From assembly GCF_002899895.1 (NCBI RefSeq), contig NZ_PPEI02000003.1:186001-250000 (forward strand): a DNA stretch of 64,000 bases, in the 5' to 3' direction. Positions within the stretch are counted from its first letter, which is position 1. Each line of letters opens with the position of its first letter. The stretch is from Chryseobacterium oncorhynchi (GTDB taxonomy: Bacteria > Bacteroidota > Bacteroidia > Flavobacteriales > Weeksellaceae). A program made the translations under genes and the position numbers. Below, one piece after another: positions 32,781 to 41,724 of this stretch. The notes below the pieces were generated by a model. It was given only the letters and a program-made list of their open reading frames with translations, did no database searches and was not told the origin of the DNA.

Positions 32781-33602
32781 ATGATTACACCAGAAAAAGA
32801 AATTCCGGTTCATCACCTGACTTCCGAAGAATTTCAGATGAGTACTCTGACTGATGCCGGTCCAGAGAACTTTCATGATGTTCACCGGCATAATTTTTTT
32901 GAAATCATCTGGTTTAGGGAAGTGTATGAAAACAGCCGATTAGAATTGGATTTTGAAAGGTATAAACTCGAGAACAATCAAATCTGTATCATTGCGCCGG
33001 GGCAGGCATTCAACATGAAATTAGAAGGAGAGAAGGGGTATGCCATGGCGATAAGCAGGGAAATTTTCAACGAAGCCTGTACCATAGAATCGGTGCTTAC
33101 GGGAGGAGAGCTGCCCTTTTTTTTAAATCCCCAAAATGAAAAAACCTGCAGAACAATTATAGCATTGATGGAGCAGGAATATAAAACAACGGCAAGAACA
33201 GAACTCTTAAAGGCTTATCTGAAAGCATTTTGTATCATCATCGGAGAACAAATTATTCCTCAGGAACCTTTATTGAATGACCGCCAGCGTATTCAGCAAC
33301 TGGTAAAACTAATTGAGGAAAATTATATCACTCAGAAAAACACATCCTTTTATGCTGAACATCTAAAAATCAGTACCCATCACCTTAATGATATTGTTCG
33401 TTTGCTAAGAGCAACAACTGTCAAAAAAATGATTGCCCAAAGACTTATTCTCGAAGCCAAAAGAGAACTTAGCTTTGGCGCTTTATCCATTAAAGAGGTT
33501 GCTTTCAAGCTTGGTTTTAACGATACTTCATATTTTTCCCGGTTTTTCAAGAAACATACCGGTCAAAACCCTGATTGTTTTAAAAATAAAGGAAAAGAAT
33601 AA
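32781..33602 (+). CDS. AraC-family transcriptional regulator
   Basis: DNA-binding regulator of 273 residues. The N-terminal about 110 residues form a cupin-like sensing domain (HDVHRHNFFEIIWFREV, QICIIAPGQAFNM). The C-terminal AraC domain has two helix-turn-helix units: NTSFYAEHLKISTHHLNDIV and IKEVAFKLGFNDTSYFSRFFKKHTGQNP. It is directly upstream of the MFS efflux gene on the same strand, with a promoter in between, so it may control that pump in response to a toxic compound. Confidence 0.88.
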   Translation: MITPEKEIPVHHLTSEEFQMSTLTDAGPENFHDVHRHNFFEIIWFREVYENSRLELDFERYKLENNQICIIAPGQAFNMKLEGEKGYAMAISREIFNEACTIESVLTGGELPFFLNPQNEKTCRTIIALMEQEYKTTARTELLKAYLKAFCIIIGEQIIPQEPLLNDRQRIQQLVKLIEENYITQKNTSFYAEHLKISTHHLNDIVRLLRATTVKKMIAQRLILEAKRELSFGALSIKEVAFKLGFNDTSYFSRFFKKHTGQNPDCFKNKGKE

Positions 33603-33702
33603 TCTTCAATATGTACAATGTTATTGTTTTAAATTAGTACTTATTGTTTGTTTTTACATCTACAAATCTTCAGTTTGTCCTATTATTTCTTCAGTTCTGT
33701 TA

Positions 33703-33733
33703 TTGAACCGCCTACTTTTTTGGAGGACCTTTG
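33703..33733 (+). promoter_or_regulatory. Promoter of the MFS pump, weak -7
   Basis: TTG (33703-33705) plus GACCTTTG (33726-33733) with 20 bp between. The -7 box has G for T at its first base, which fits an activator-dependent promoter for the AraC protein upstream. Confidence 0.4.
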
Positions 33734-33782
33734 CACCCCATGAAAACCGCATGAGTAGATCGTTTAATAATTAATACTATTT

Positions 33783-34979
33783 ATGAAAAACCTAGGTGTC
33801 GTTATTTTTATTTTAGCCTTGCTTAATACGTTGGAATCGTTGAGTATAGACCTATATTTACCAGCATTCCCAAGTATGGCTCAAATTTTTCAGACGGATA
33901 TCGGGCACATACAAATCTCCATTTCTGTATTTTTTGCAGGATTTGCCATTGGGCAGCTTTTATGGGGGCCTTTATCAGATCATAAAGGAAGAAAACCGAT
34001 GCTGTATTGCGGGTTGCTATTGTTTATTGTAGGAGCAATAGGAATCTATTTTACAAAAAATATTTATATGCTATGGGCTATGCGATTTCTACAGGCATTT
34101 GGAGGAAGTGCCGGAATTGTGATAGGAAGAGCTATCATTATTGACCTGTATGATAAACAAAAATCTGTAGCTATATTTTCCCAACAATCCCAAATCAGTG
34201 GAGTAGCACCTATTGTGGCCCCTTTGCTGGGAAGTGTATTCCTTAAGTTTTGGGGATGGAACAGCTCTTTTGCTTTCTTGGTAATATTAGGATTTATAAC
34301 ACTAATTCTTGTTTATAAATGTGTTCCTGAAACCAATGCCAGACTTCTATCCAAAGATACTGACGTTGTAGAGGAAAAAATAAACCTTATCAAACAGCTT
34401 AAAACAATTCTTTCCAATAGAGACTTTGTAAACAATACGATGATCGGAAGTATTGCTTTTGCTTCCCTGATTATTTATATTTCCAATGCTCCGTTTCTGT
34501 TTATGGAGCTGCATGGTTTTTCCAGTGAAGTCTTCGGGTTTATATTCGCGTTCAATTCTGTGGCTTTAATCTTGGCGGCTTACATTACTCCAAGGCTGAT
34601 CAAGAGGTTTGAAGAAACCAGAATTAAGTTCTGGGCCACTGTTATTTTATTATCTTCATGCTGTCTTCATATCCTGGTTTCAATGTATCAATTGTCTGTA
34701 GGGCTGGAAATTGTATTATTGCATATCTCGTTATTAGCCATAGGACTTTTATTCCCGATTACCTCTGCTCATGCCCTGTCACCATTTAAGGAGGGACGTG
34801 GTACAGCAGCAGCATTAATGGGCTTTATGCAACTAATGGTTACGTTTGTAATCTCGGGAATTGTAGGGCTGATGGAGGCCGACTCAATCATACCAATGGT
34901 TGTCACAAGAGCTTTAATAGGGTTAATTGCTGTATGGTTTGGATATCGTTCATTGAAGCAGATCAAAGCATTTGCATAA
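33783..34979 (+). CDS. MFS drug efflux transporter (Bcr/CflA type)
   Basis: Proton-driven inner-membrane exporter of about 12 membrane helices, 398 residues. Motif A is seen as GPLSDHKGRKPML between helices 2 and 3, and the opening SIDLYLPAFPSMAQIFQ is typical of the Bcr/CflA group. The third segment has MRFLQAFGGSAGIVIGRAI and the domain repeats as FNSVALILAAYITPRL. Probably regulated by the AraC protein next to it. The drug or metabolite exported is unknown. Confidence 0.9.
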   Translation: MKNLGVVIFILALLNTLESLSIDLYLPAFPSMAQIFQTDIGHIQISISVFFAGFAIGQLLWGPLSDHKGRKPMLYCGLLLFIVGAIGIYFTKNIYMLWAMRFLQAFGGSAGIVIGRAIIIDLYDKQKSVAIFSQQSQISGVAPIVAPLLGSVFLKFWGWNSSFAFLVILGFITLILVYKCVPETNARLLSKDTDVVEEKINLIKQLKTILSNRDFVNNTMIGSIAFASLIIYISNAPFLFMELHGFSSEVFGFIFAFNSVALILAAYITPRLIKRFEETRIKFWATVILLSSCCLHILVSMYQLSVGLEIVLLHISLLAIGLLFPITSAHALSPFKEGRGTAAALMGFMQLMVTFVISGIVGLMEADSIIPMVVTRALIGLIAVWFGYRSLKQIKAFA

Positions 34980-35069
34980 GAAACAGTAGGTATATTGAGG
35001 TAGTTTTAAAAATATAATCCTGCTACTATTTCTGTTGGTCATCATAGACGTACACTTAATCAAGTAATT

Positions 35070-35100
35070 TTTGAAAGAAATAGTCAAAAGGTTCTCTTTG
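35070..35100 (+). promoter_or_regulatory. Promoter of the outer-membrane protein gene (TTTG-N19-TCTCTTTG)
   Basis: TTTG at 35070-35073 and TCTCTTTG at 35093-35100 with exactly 19 bp between them; the -7 box has one mismatch (C for A). The gene starts 15 bp after it. Confidence 0.5.
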
Positions 35101-35115
35101 CATAAAATTTAGAAT

Positions 35116-36024
35116 ATGAAAAGAAACCTTTTGACGGCTTTTTGCTGCCTATTGCCGTTAGGATATTGGATCAATGCACAGACGGGAATATCTGCAGAAT
35201 TGAAGACAGAATACACGCCCTTCTCCAACTATATTCGTCCGGAAGATAGTGTTAAAACCAACTCTAAGAGTGATTTTAAAAGAGTAAATCTGAATCTGAG
35301 TATTCCATTATCTATGAAAAAGGACAATAATGGAAAAGTAAAAGCATGGTCTATGCTCCTTAGTGGATCCTATGCAAGGATATCACACAAAAATTACGAA
35401 ACCCCACTATTTCCGGATCAAATGCTGAACGCTCAGGTTGGGCTGCAGCATATAAGACCTTTGGGAAAGAAATGGAGCATAATGATGATGGCTTCAGTAG
35501 GGCTGTATACCGATCTGGAAAGAATCAGTTCTGATGATATATTGGGACAGGGGGGAGTTCTATTTATCAGACACTTTAATCCAAACCTTGCTTTAGGAGG
35601 AGGTCCTGTGCTTACAACGGCATTTGGAACGCCAATGGTTTTGCCATGGATTTATTTTGATTGGAAAACCAATGGAAAGGTCAAATTCAAGATTAACTTC
35701 CCTGAAGGAGCAGAGGCAGGATATCAATTCTCAGATGCCCTTACCCTAAAAGCAGTAGTCAACCTCAGCGGAATGTCAGTAGAAAGAAATAAGGACGGGA
35801 AATCTATGATGTTTGGTTATCAGCAGATTACGGCAGGTTTAAGACCAGAAATAAAGATCAATGATAAATTGAGCCTCGGTATTACAGGTGGATCAACTCT
35901 GATGAGAAACTTCAGTGAAAGCGAGCGAAAAATATCAAGCATTTTTAAAGACAAAAAAATAGCAGATCCCAAGTTTACAAGTACATTCTATGCTGCCCTT
36001 GCAATACGCTGGAATCTACCTTAA
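35116..36024 (+). CDS. Outer membrane beta-barrel protein (DUF6268-like)
   Basis: Exported, with signal peptide MKRNLLTAFCCLLPLGYWINAQ. The rest is beta-rich with amphipathic strands (SMLLSGSYARISHKN, IMMMASVGLYTDLERI, LSLGITGGSTLMRNF) and ends in YAALAIRWNLP, an aromatic-containing beta-barrel terminus. It resembles putative porin-like DUF6268 proteins. Length 302. Lone gene between the MFS pump and a LytTR regulator on the other strand. What passes through or binds it is unknown. Confidence 0.72.
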   Translation: MKRNLLTAFCCLLPLGYWINAQTGISAELKTEYTPFSNYIRPEDSVKTNSKSDFKRVNLNLSIPLSMKKDNNGKVKAWSMLLSGSYARISHKNYETPLFPDQMLNAQVGLQHIRPLGKKWSIMMMASVGLYTDLERISSDDILGQGGVLFIRHFNPNLALGGGPVLTTAFGTPMVLPWIYFDWKTNGKVKFKINFPEGAEAGYQFSDALTLKAVVNLSGMSVERNKDGKSMMFGYQQITAGLRPEIKINDKLSLGITGGSTLMRNFSESERKISSIFKDKKIADPKFTSTFYAALAIRWNLP

Positions 36025-36109
36025 TAAAATGGCTGGAAGAAAGAAATATGATCTCTTAATTGATCTTCTGATTACTATAACTTCTCTCTTCCAGCTCTTA
36101 TTTTTTCCT

Positions 36110-36844
36110 TTATTTACTAATCAACTTCTTATACACTACCTGGTTCAGCAATTCTTCTTTTCGGGTTCGGGAGATTGGAAGCTCTATTTTATTAATGAAT
36201 AAACGTCCTCCGGAAATCATGTCAATATGAGTGATATTGATTAAAAAAGATTTATGAATCCTAAAGAAATGATCGGTGGGCAATGATTCTTCAATAGCTT
36301 TCATGGTTTGATGGATGACCAGAGATTTATCCTTAAAATGAAGCTTGGTATAGTTCTGCATGCTTTCAACGAATAAAATATCTACCCAGGAAATCTTGAT
36401 GAACGTATCAGACTGTCTTACATACAGAAAAGGATCATCCAATGGTGTATTTTTCCTTAGTTTTTCATTGATAATAAACTGTTGCTGTGCTTTATTCACC
36501 GCCTGGTAAAAACGATTAAAGGCAATAGGCTTTAAAAGATAATCCGCTACCTGTAAACGAAATCCCTCCAGAGCATATTCTGAATAAGCTGTTGTAAGGA
36601 TACATAAAGGTGGATTTTCAAGCTGTTCCAAAAACTCAAGACCAGTAAGGTAAGGCATGTTGATATCCAGAAAAAGAAGATCTATTTCGCTTTCCTTTAC
36701 CTTGGTATCTGCCTCCAGGGCAGTGGCACAAGCTCCCTCTACGGATAAAAAATCAATCTGATCTGCCAATTCCTTAAGATGGAACCTTGCCAGTGGCTCA
36801 TCATCTATAATCAGACATTTCATTTTAGGAATCGTATTACTCAT
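36110..36844 (-). CDS. LytTR-family response regulator
   Basis: Two-component regulator. The receiver domain has IIDDEP at the start, phospho-acceptor D60 in LLFLDINMP, and the T and K switch residues in ILTTAYSEYAL and YLLKPIAF. The C-terminal LytTR DNA-binding domain is FIKISWVDILFVESMQNYTK, then LPTDHFFRIHKSFLINITHI and LPISRTRKEELL. Length 244. It overlaps the kinase gene by eight bases; a second start at MKCLIIDDEP (36823) would leave a short gap. Targets unknown. Confidence 0.92.
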   Translation of the reverse strand: MSNTIPKMKCLIIDDEPLARFHLKELADQIDFLSVEGACATALEADTKVKESEIDLLFLDINMPYLTGLEFLEQLENPPLCILTTAYSEYALEGFRLQVADYLLKPIAFNRFYQAVNKAQQQFIINEKLRKNTPLDDPFLYVRQSDTFIKISWVDILFVESMQNYTKLHFKDKSLVIHQTMKAIEESLPTDHFFRIHKSFLINITHIDMISGGRLFINKIELPISRTRKEELLNQVVYKKLISK

Positions 36845-37895
36845 TTTTGTCAGAGAGTTTTAAGGTTAAAGTTACTTTATAAACAAGACCATCAGATTCA
36901 ATTTTCAGGTCATGAGAATCCGGATATTGTAGTTTTAATCGTTTTTTTACATTTTGAAGGCCAATTCCGCCAGCTCCGTCTTTCTTTTTATACATAGTCA
37001 CGTCAGAATATGAATTTTCTACATAAAAAGAGAGGTTTCCGGATTCTTCTTTATAATTGATTTTAATGTAGCCTTTATGACCAGGAAGCCTGCAAACATA
37101 TTTAAAGGCATTTTCAATAAAAGGAACCAAAAGTAAAGGAGCAATAAAAGCCTTTCTGCTTCCCATTTCCCAAGTGGCCTTTACATCCAGCTCATTTCCC
37201 CATCTTAGCTTTTCTACCTCAACAAGATTTTGAAGGTATTCAATCTCCTTATCCAGCGGAACAAGATTTTGATTGCAATGATACAGCTGATACCGCAGAA
37301 TATCTGAAAACTTCATCAGTAAAAAATCGGCAAGCTCCGTATCACGTTTCATCAGGATATGAATATGATTCAGGATATTGAATACCACATGCGGATTGAT
37401 CTGATCCTGAAGAAGTTTAAGCTGATTTTCAAGATGGGCCTGCTGAAGGAGGATATGATCTCGTTCTATTCTTCCATGTTCCTTATAGAATTTGATACCA
37501 CAGGCAGAGCCATTGATCAAAAAAGAGGCGGGTAAAGACATATAAAAACCTTTCCATAAAAAGGGAATGTGATCCCAAAAGTTTGAAGGGAGCTGTCTTT
37601 TTGGAGAAACCTCGAGATAAGTGAAAATAACAGAAAAAATGATACTCAAAAGAAAAATAACCATTACGGTCTGAATCAGAAACTGTTTCATTTTTTTTGC
37701 CCGCAAAGCTTTTGGGAGAAGTTTATTGGTTAAAAAATGGGTAAACATAAAAGAACTGATCGCAATGATAACAGCTTGAATGCTTGCGAGATATTTGTCT
37801 GTGTCGGTTTGAAAATTGCACCATAATACAATCGTAAAAACAAGCCAGAAAATAAAGGTGAATATGTATTCTCTTAAAACAAATGATTTTGTCAT
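36837..37895 (-). CDS. LytS-like sensor histidine kinase
   Basis: Membrane kinase of the His_kinase/LytS type. Four hydrophobic segments fill the first 145 residues (YIFTFIFWLVFTIVLWCNF, VIIAISSFMFTHFL and others), with little periplasmic loop. The phospho-histidine is in DQINPHVVFNILNHI, and the ATPase has PLLLVPFIENAFKYV and GGIGLQNVKKRLKLQYP. Length 352. Cotranscribed with and overlapping the LytTR regulator. Signal not known; this group often senses envelope or peptide cues. Confidence 0.9.
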   Translation of the reverse strand: MTKSFVLREYIFTFIFWLVFTIVLWCNFQTDTDKYLASIQAVIIAISSFMFTHFLTNKLLPKALRAKKMKQFLIQTVMVIFLLSIIFSVIFTYLEVSPKRQLPSNFWDHIPFLWKGFYMSLPASFLINGSACGIKFYKEHGRIERDHILLQQAHLENQLKLLQDQINPHVVFNILNHIHILMKRDTELADFLLMKFSDILRYQLYHCNQNLVPLDKEIEYLQNLVEVEKLRWGNELDVKATWEMGSRKAFIAPLLLVPFIENAFKYVCRLPGHKGYIKINYKEESGNLSFYVENSYSDVTMYKKKDGAGGIGLQNVKKRLKLQYPDSHDLKIESDGLVYKVTLTLKLSDKNE

Positions 37896-37923
37896 AGAAG
37901 CTTAAAATAATTTAATAAAAAAA

Positions 37924-37949
37924 TAGAAACTGCAGGTCCGCAGTTTCTA
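37924..37949 (-). terminator. Terminator after the barrel gene at 37973
   Basis: TAGAAACTGC and GCAGTTTCTA form a perfect 10-bp stem around AGGTCC, followed by TTTTTTT on the minus strand. Confidence 0.8.
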
Positions 37950-37972
37950 ATGAGTAAAGATAATTTAAGTTT

Positions 37973-38569
37973 TTAGAATAGAAAATAACCTATCCCAAGA
38001 CTAAAACTATGTGGCTTGGATTTAAACTCCTTACTGATGTTTGAAAGGCCGGTTTCGTATCTCAGATCTACAGTAAAGTTCTTATAATCTACACCCACAC
38101 CCCCTGTGACGCCAATGTTGGATTTGTCAAAATTTTTAAAGCCCTCCTGAAGAGCCTGTGAGCTGGATACCTTATTATTAAATGCATAGCTGTAGACTCC
38201 GCCGGCAAAGACTCTTACATTAAAATCATCGGTCTTTACCAGTTTATAACCAATGACCACGGGAAGATCAATAGCGTTCCATGTAAGTTTTGCGGAACCA
38301 CCATCTTTTGTATCGTAGGACGTTTTTCTTTTGTTGAATAGAGCTTCTCCTTGTACATACAGGCTTCCAATATCTAGTCTTGTCATCACCCCTGCCTGAT
38401 AACCGAAACCGTATTTCCCTTCCAAGGAAGAAGATTCCGTTGAGGTTTTTGTAAAATTTGTACCTCCCTTTACTCCAATATGGAAAGCCGGTGTTTGCTG
38501 TGCCTGAGCTTCAATGGAGCAGGTAATGCATAAAAATAATGAGCTTAGTGCCAAAAATTGTTGTTTCAT
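37973..38569 (-). CDS. Porin-family outer membrane beta-barrel protein
   Basis: The first 25 residues (MKQQFLALSSLFLCITCSIEAQAQ) are a signal peptide, so I start at ATG 38569 (198 residues). FHIGVKGGTNFTKTSTES and KYGFGYQAGVMTRLDIG are the usual opening strands of the Bacteroidota outer-membrane barrel family (PF13568-like), and the end, SLGIGYFLF, is a beta-barrel terminus with a final aromatic. An alternative start 10 codons earlier is less likely. Lone gene with its own terminator. No ligand can be inferred. Confidence 0.85.
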   Translation of the reverse strand: MKQQFLALSSLFLCITCSIEAQAQQTPAFHIGVKGGTNFTKTSTESSSLEGKYGFGYQAGVMTRLDIGSLYVQGEALFNKRKTSYDTKDGGSAKLTWNAIDLPVVIGYKLVKTDDFNVRVFAGGVYSYAFNNKVSSSQALQEGFKNFDKSNIGVTGGVGVDYKNFTVDLRYETGLSNISKEFKSKPHSFSLGIGYFLF

Positions 38570-38714
38570 AAATTGATTACTGTTAAAAATTTGATGCAAA
38601 ACAACAACTCTGAGAAAGAGGATAAAATTTTATTTGACGAATGGCAATAAGCTTGTGACAAGGGGTGCGGATGGAGAGGAGAGCTGGCTTGCCATAGAAT
38701 AGGGAAAGCAAATA

Positions 38715-38751
38715 AAAAGCAAACCCGGTAAAATCTACCGGGTTTGCTTTT
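38715..38751. terminator. Strong bidirectional terminator
   Basis: AAAAGCAAACCCGGTA and TACCGGGTTTGCTTTT form a perfect 16-bp stem around AAATC, with T-runs after it on the minus-strand side. It ends the TonB-domain gene at 38753. Confidence 0.85.
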
Positions 38752-38752
38752 T

Positions 38753-39319
38753 TTATTTTTTGAATGTTAAAACCAAAGGAATCGAGATCATGGATGATAC
38801 CGGTTTTCCATTGCTTTCTGCAGGTTTCCACTTGCCTTTCTCCCTGATACGGTAGAAAGCAGCTTCAATAAATGCATTTACATCGTCATTATTTCCTTTT
38901 ACTTGAGCATTAAGCGCATTTCCTTTTGAATCTACTACAAAGCTTAAGGTTGCTTTATAAGAATCTGAAGCATAGTTTAAGAAAGTAAGATCCACAGCTT
39001 CATACAATGACTTTAGAAAAGCTGCTTTTCCTGTCTCATATTCTGCTTCTTTGCTCACCTTTGTCTTAACTGGTGGGTCAGTGTCTAATGCTTTCTTTTC
39101 GTCTTCAGAGATTTTCTCAAGGGCGTTTTTATAAGATGTTATTTTGTCTTCCGTAAGAAGCCACTCTAGCTTAGTTCTTAAGTCATTAGGCTTAGGATAT
39201 TTGTTATACAAAGCCTTTTTCTTTTTTTCATATTTAGAATCTGCTTTTTGAAATCCCGAAACCTGGGCGCTTCCGAAAGCAAATGAGAATATAAATGCTA
39301 ATGCTAAGAGTTTATTCAT
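38753..39319 (-). CDS. Exported protein with TonB C-terminal-like domain
   Basis: The signal peptide is MNKLLALAFIFSFAFGSAQ. The C-terminal 75 residues (KATLSFVVDSKGNALNAQV and REKGKWKPAESNGKPVSSM) look like the TonB C-terminal domain, while the N-terminal part (KADSKYEKKKKALYNKYPK and so on) is charged and helical. Length 188. As with the gene at 29299, there is no membrane anchor. It is five bases from pepT on the same strand, so the two are likely cotranscribed. Confidence 0.7.
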   Translation of the reverse strand: MNKLLALAFIFSFAFGSAQVSGFQKADSKYEKKKKALYNKYPKPNDLRTKLEWLLTEDKITSYKNALEKISEDEKKALDTDPPVKTKVSKEAEYETGKAAFLKSLYEAVDLTFLNYASDSYKATLSFVVDSKGNALNAQVKGNNDDVNAFIEAAFYRIREKGKWKPAESNGKPVSSMISIPLVLTFKK

Positions 39320-39324
39320 CTCAA

Positions 39325-40572
39325 TTAGGCTTTTACAATATTAATAATCACTTCAGTTGCCTTCTCCATACTTTCTAAGGCTACATATTCGTAAGGCCCG
39401 TGGAAGTTGATTCCTCCAGCGAAAATATTCGGACAAGGAAGTCCCATATAAGAAAGCTGTGCGCCATCTGTACCTCCTCTGATTGCTTTGATTTTAGGCT
39501 CAATTCCTGCTTCAGTCATTGCTTTTGCAGCAAGATCTACAATATGCATTTTGCCCTCAAATTGCTGCTTCATATTTCTGTACTGCTCTTTGATTTCTAC
39601 TTCAGCAGTTCCTTCACCATGTTTTTGGTTGAATTCGGCAACTTTTTCCTCCAAGAATTTCTTTCTTGCCTCATATTTATCAGCGTCATGGTCACGGATG
39701 ATATATTGAAGTTTAGCTTCTGAAATATCAGCGGTAATATCCATTAAGTGATAGAATCCATCAAAACCTTTTGTAGTAGACGGTGTTTCGTTAGCAGGAA
39801 GCATTTGGATAAATTCAGCAGCTAATAAAGCAGCATTCACCATTTTACCATAAGCATAACCCGGGTGTACGCTTAATCCGTGGATTTTTACCACAGCGCC
39901 TGCAGCATTGAAGTTTTCATATTCTAATTCTCCAACTTCTCCACCATCCATTGTATAGGCCCATTCAGCACCGAATTTAGCTACATCAAACTTGTGTGCA
40001 CCTCTTCCGATCTCTTCATCAGGAGTAAATCCTATGGCAATTCTTCCATGTTTGATCTCTGGATGGGCTATCAGATATTCGGCAGCCGTTACAATTTCTG
40101 CACAACCTGCCTTATCATCAGCACCAAGAAGAGTTGTCCCGTCTGTTGTGATTAAGGTCTGACCGATATATTTTTTTAAACTTTCAAATTTTAAAGAAGA
40201 TAATGTGAATCCGGTAGTTTGGTTCAGTAGAAGATCATTTCCGTCATAATTTTCCCAAACCTGAGGTTTTACATTTTCTCCGTTGAAGTCCGGTGATGTA
40301 TCATAATGTGAAATGAACCCAATTGTAGGTCTGTTATCATTTTCAAGGTTAGATGGAACATAGCCCATAATATAACCGTTTTCATCAATTGAAACATTTT
40401 CCAGGCCGATCGTTTTCAGCTCTTCTGTAATGTAATTGGCAATATCCCACTGACGAGGAGTAGAAGGGGTAGCTTCACTTTCTGCATCACTGGTTGAATA
40501 TATCTTTACATAGCTAAGAAAACGGTTTAGTAATTTCTCTTTCCATAATGGATTGAATTCTATTGTACTCAT
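39325..40572 (-). CDS. pepT: Peptidase T (tripeptide aminopeptidase)
   Basis: Zinc-dependent cytosolic enzyme that removes the N-terminal residue of tripeptides. The metal ligands are visible in GFISHYDTSPDF (H-x-D), TLLGADDKAGCAE, TPDEEIGRGAHKFD and GINFHGPYEYV; GLSVHPGYAYGKM and RGGTDGAQLSYMGLPCP are also family blocks. I start at ATG 40572 (415 residues); the 11-codon extension reaches the promoter box at 40594-40601. Probably cotranscribed with the TonB-domain gene downstream. Confidence 0.93.
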   Translation of the reverse strand: MSTIEFNPLWKEKLLNRFLSYVKIYSTSDAESEATPSTPRQWDIANYITEELKTIGLENVSIDENGYIMGYVPSNLENDNRPTIGFISHYDTSPDFNGENVKPQVWENYDGNDLLLNQTTGFTLSSLKFESLKKYIGQTLITTDGTTLLGADDKAGCAEIVTAAEYLIAHPEIKHGRIAIGFTPDEEIGRGAHKFDVAKFGAEWAYTMDGGEVGELEYENFNAAGAVVKIHGLSVHPGYAYGKMVNAALLAAEFIQMLPANETPSTTKGFDGFYHLMDITADISEAKLQYIIRDHDADKYEARKKFLEEKVAEFNQKHGEGTAEVEIKEQYRNMKQQFEGKMHIVDLAAKAMTEAGIEPKIKAIRGGTDGAQLSYMGLPCPNIFAGGINFHGPYEYVALESMEKATEVIINIVKA

Positions 40573-40593
40573 CAGATTGATCATAAATTTTAA

Positions 40594-40601
40594 CAAAGTT
40601 A
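40594..40601 (-). promoter_or_regulatory. -7 box (TAACTTTG) for pepT
   Basis: Exact TAnnTTTG on the minus strand 21 bp before the chosen start. Confidence 0.45.
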
Positions 40602-40734
40602 GCAAATTTGACGCTCAGAATACGTTATTTGCGACTGAATATCAATTATTGAAATTATAAATCAGATATAAATATTTGAAAATCAAAATAGTGTTAGATT
40701 TGTATGTACAGTATACGAACTAGTTTAGTTTTAT

Positions 40735-40742
40735 TATATTTG
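40735..40742 (+). promoter_or_regulatory. -7 box (TATATTTG) for the HMG-CoA lyase gene
   Basis: Exact TAnnTTTG on the plus strand 19 bp before ATG 40762. Confidence 0.5.
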
Positions 40743-40761
40743 AGAAAATCAAAAAGTAAAA

Positions 40762-41610
40762 ATGTTTCTTACCGAATGTCCTAGAGATGCCATGCAGGGA
40801 TGGGGAGAATTTATCCCTACCAATAAAAAAATAGATTATATCAACTCCTTAATGGATGTTGGCTTTGATGTATTGGATTGTCTGAGCTTTGTTTCTCCAA
40901 AAGCAATTCCACAGATGGCTGACTCTGATGAGGTGGCTGAAAATATTGATAAATCCCGTTCCAAGACAAAAGTTTCTGCCATTATAGGAAACTATAGAGG
41001 TGCTGAAAAAGCTTTGAAACATGAGTCTGTGGATATTCTTGGATTTCCATTCTCTATTTCCGAAACTTTTCAGCATAGAAATACCAACAAAAGTCAGGAA
41101 GAAGCTTTTGACGAAATCATTAAGATGCTGGAACTGGTAAAAAGTGAGGGAAAACAATTGAATATTTACTTCTCTATGGCTTTTGGAAACCCGTATGGTG
41201 AAATGTGGAAGTGGGAAGATGTAGACCAGTGGGCACAAAGATTTTCAGATATCGGTGTAAAGGATGTTTTACTTTCCGATACAACGGGAGTGGCAACACC
41301 GGAAACAATTGCTCTTTTATTTGAAAAAATCCCTTCAAAGTACCCTGAAATTAACTTCGGAGGACATTTTCATAATCGTTATGAAGAATCTTATTCAAAA
41401 TTAAAAGCGGCCTACGACAAGGGTTGCAGAAGATTCGACAGTGCCATCAAGGGCATTGGAGGATGTCCTATGGCCAAGGATGATCTTGTAGGAAATATGC
41501 CTACGGAACAGGTGATTAACTTTATGAGTGTTGAAAAAGCTGATCATAAACTGAATTTGCTGAATTTTGAAAGTTCTTATAACAAGGCGAAAGATATTTT
41601 TCATTTTTAA
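40762..41610 (+). CDS. mvaB: Hydroxymethylglutaryl-CoA lyase
   Basis: Splits HMG-CoA into acetyl-CoA and acetoacetate, in leucine degradation. The TIM-barrel starts with FLTECPRDAMQGWGEFIPT, which holds the catalytic R and D. The active-site cysteine and metal site are in GGHFHNRYEESYSKLKAAY and AIKGIGGCPMAKDDLVGN. Length 282 fits. No leucine-pathway genes are next to it; it has its own -7 box. The gene symbol is assigned by function. Confidence 0.9.
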   Translation: MFLTECPRDAMQGWGEFIPTNKKIDYINSLMDVGFDVLDCLSFVSPKAIPQMADSDEVAENIDKSRSKTKVSAIIGNYRGAEKALKHESVDILGFPFSISETFQHRNTNKSQEEAFDEIIKMLELVKSEGKQLNIYFSMAFGNPYGEMWKWEDVDQWAQRFSDIGVKDVLLSDTTGVATPETIALLFEKIPSKYPEINFGGHFHNRYEESYSKLKAAYDKGCRRFDSAIKGIGGCPMAKDDLVGNMPTEQVINFMSVEKADHKLNLLNFESSYNKAKDIFHF

Positions 41611-41640
41611 ATAGTTATAAAGAATAAAAAAATCAATAGG

Positions 41641-41690
41641 AGCGGGCTTTAGCCCGCTTTACTATATTAATATACACATGGCTTTAGCCA
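41641..41690. repeat. Pair of palindromes sharing GGCTTTAGCC
   Basis: AGCGGGCTTTAGCCCGCT (41641-41658) and TGGCTTTAGCCA (41679-41690) share the 10-bp core GGCTTTAGCC, separated by AT-rich DNA. The first is followed by only a short T-run (TTTACTATATT), so it is not a typical terminator; it looks like a REP-type dispersed element. Confidence 0.6.
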
Positions 41691-41724
41691 AAATTTAATT
41701 AAAATCAAACCAAAAATTAATACA

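Noticed and set aside
36110-37895. LytTR-type direct repeats near the first kinase/regulator pair
   Set aside because: I looked upstream of the kinase, the barrel gene and the DUF6268-like gene and found no convincing 21-bp-period repeat.
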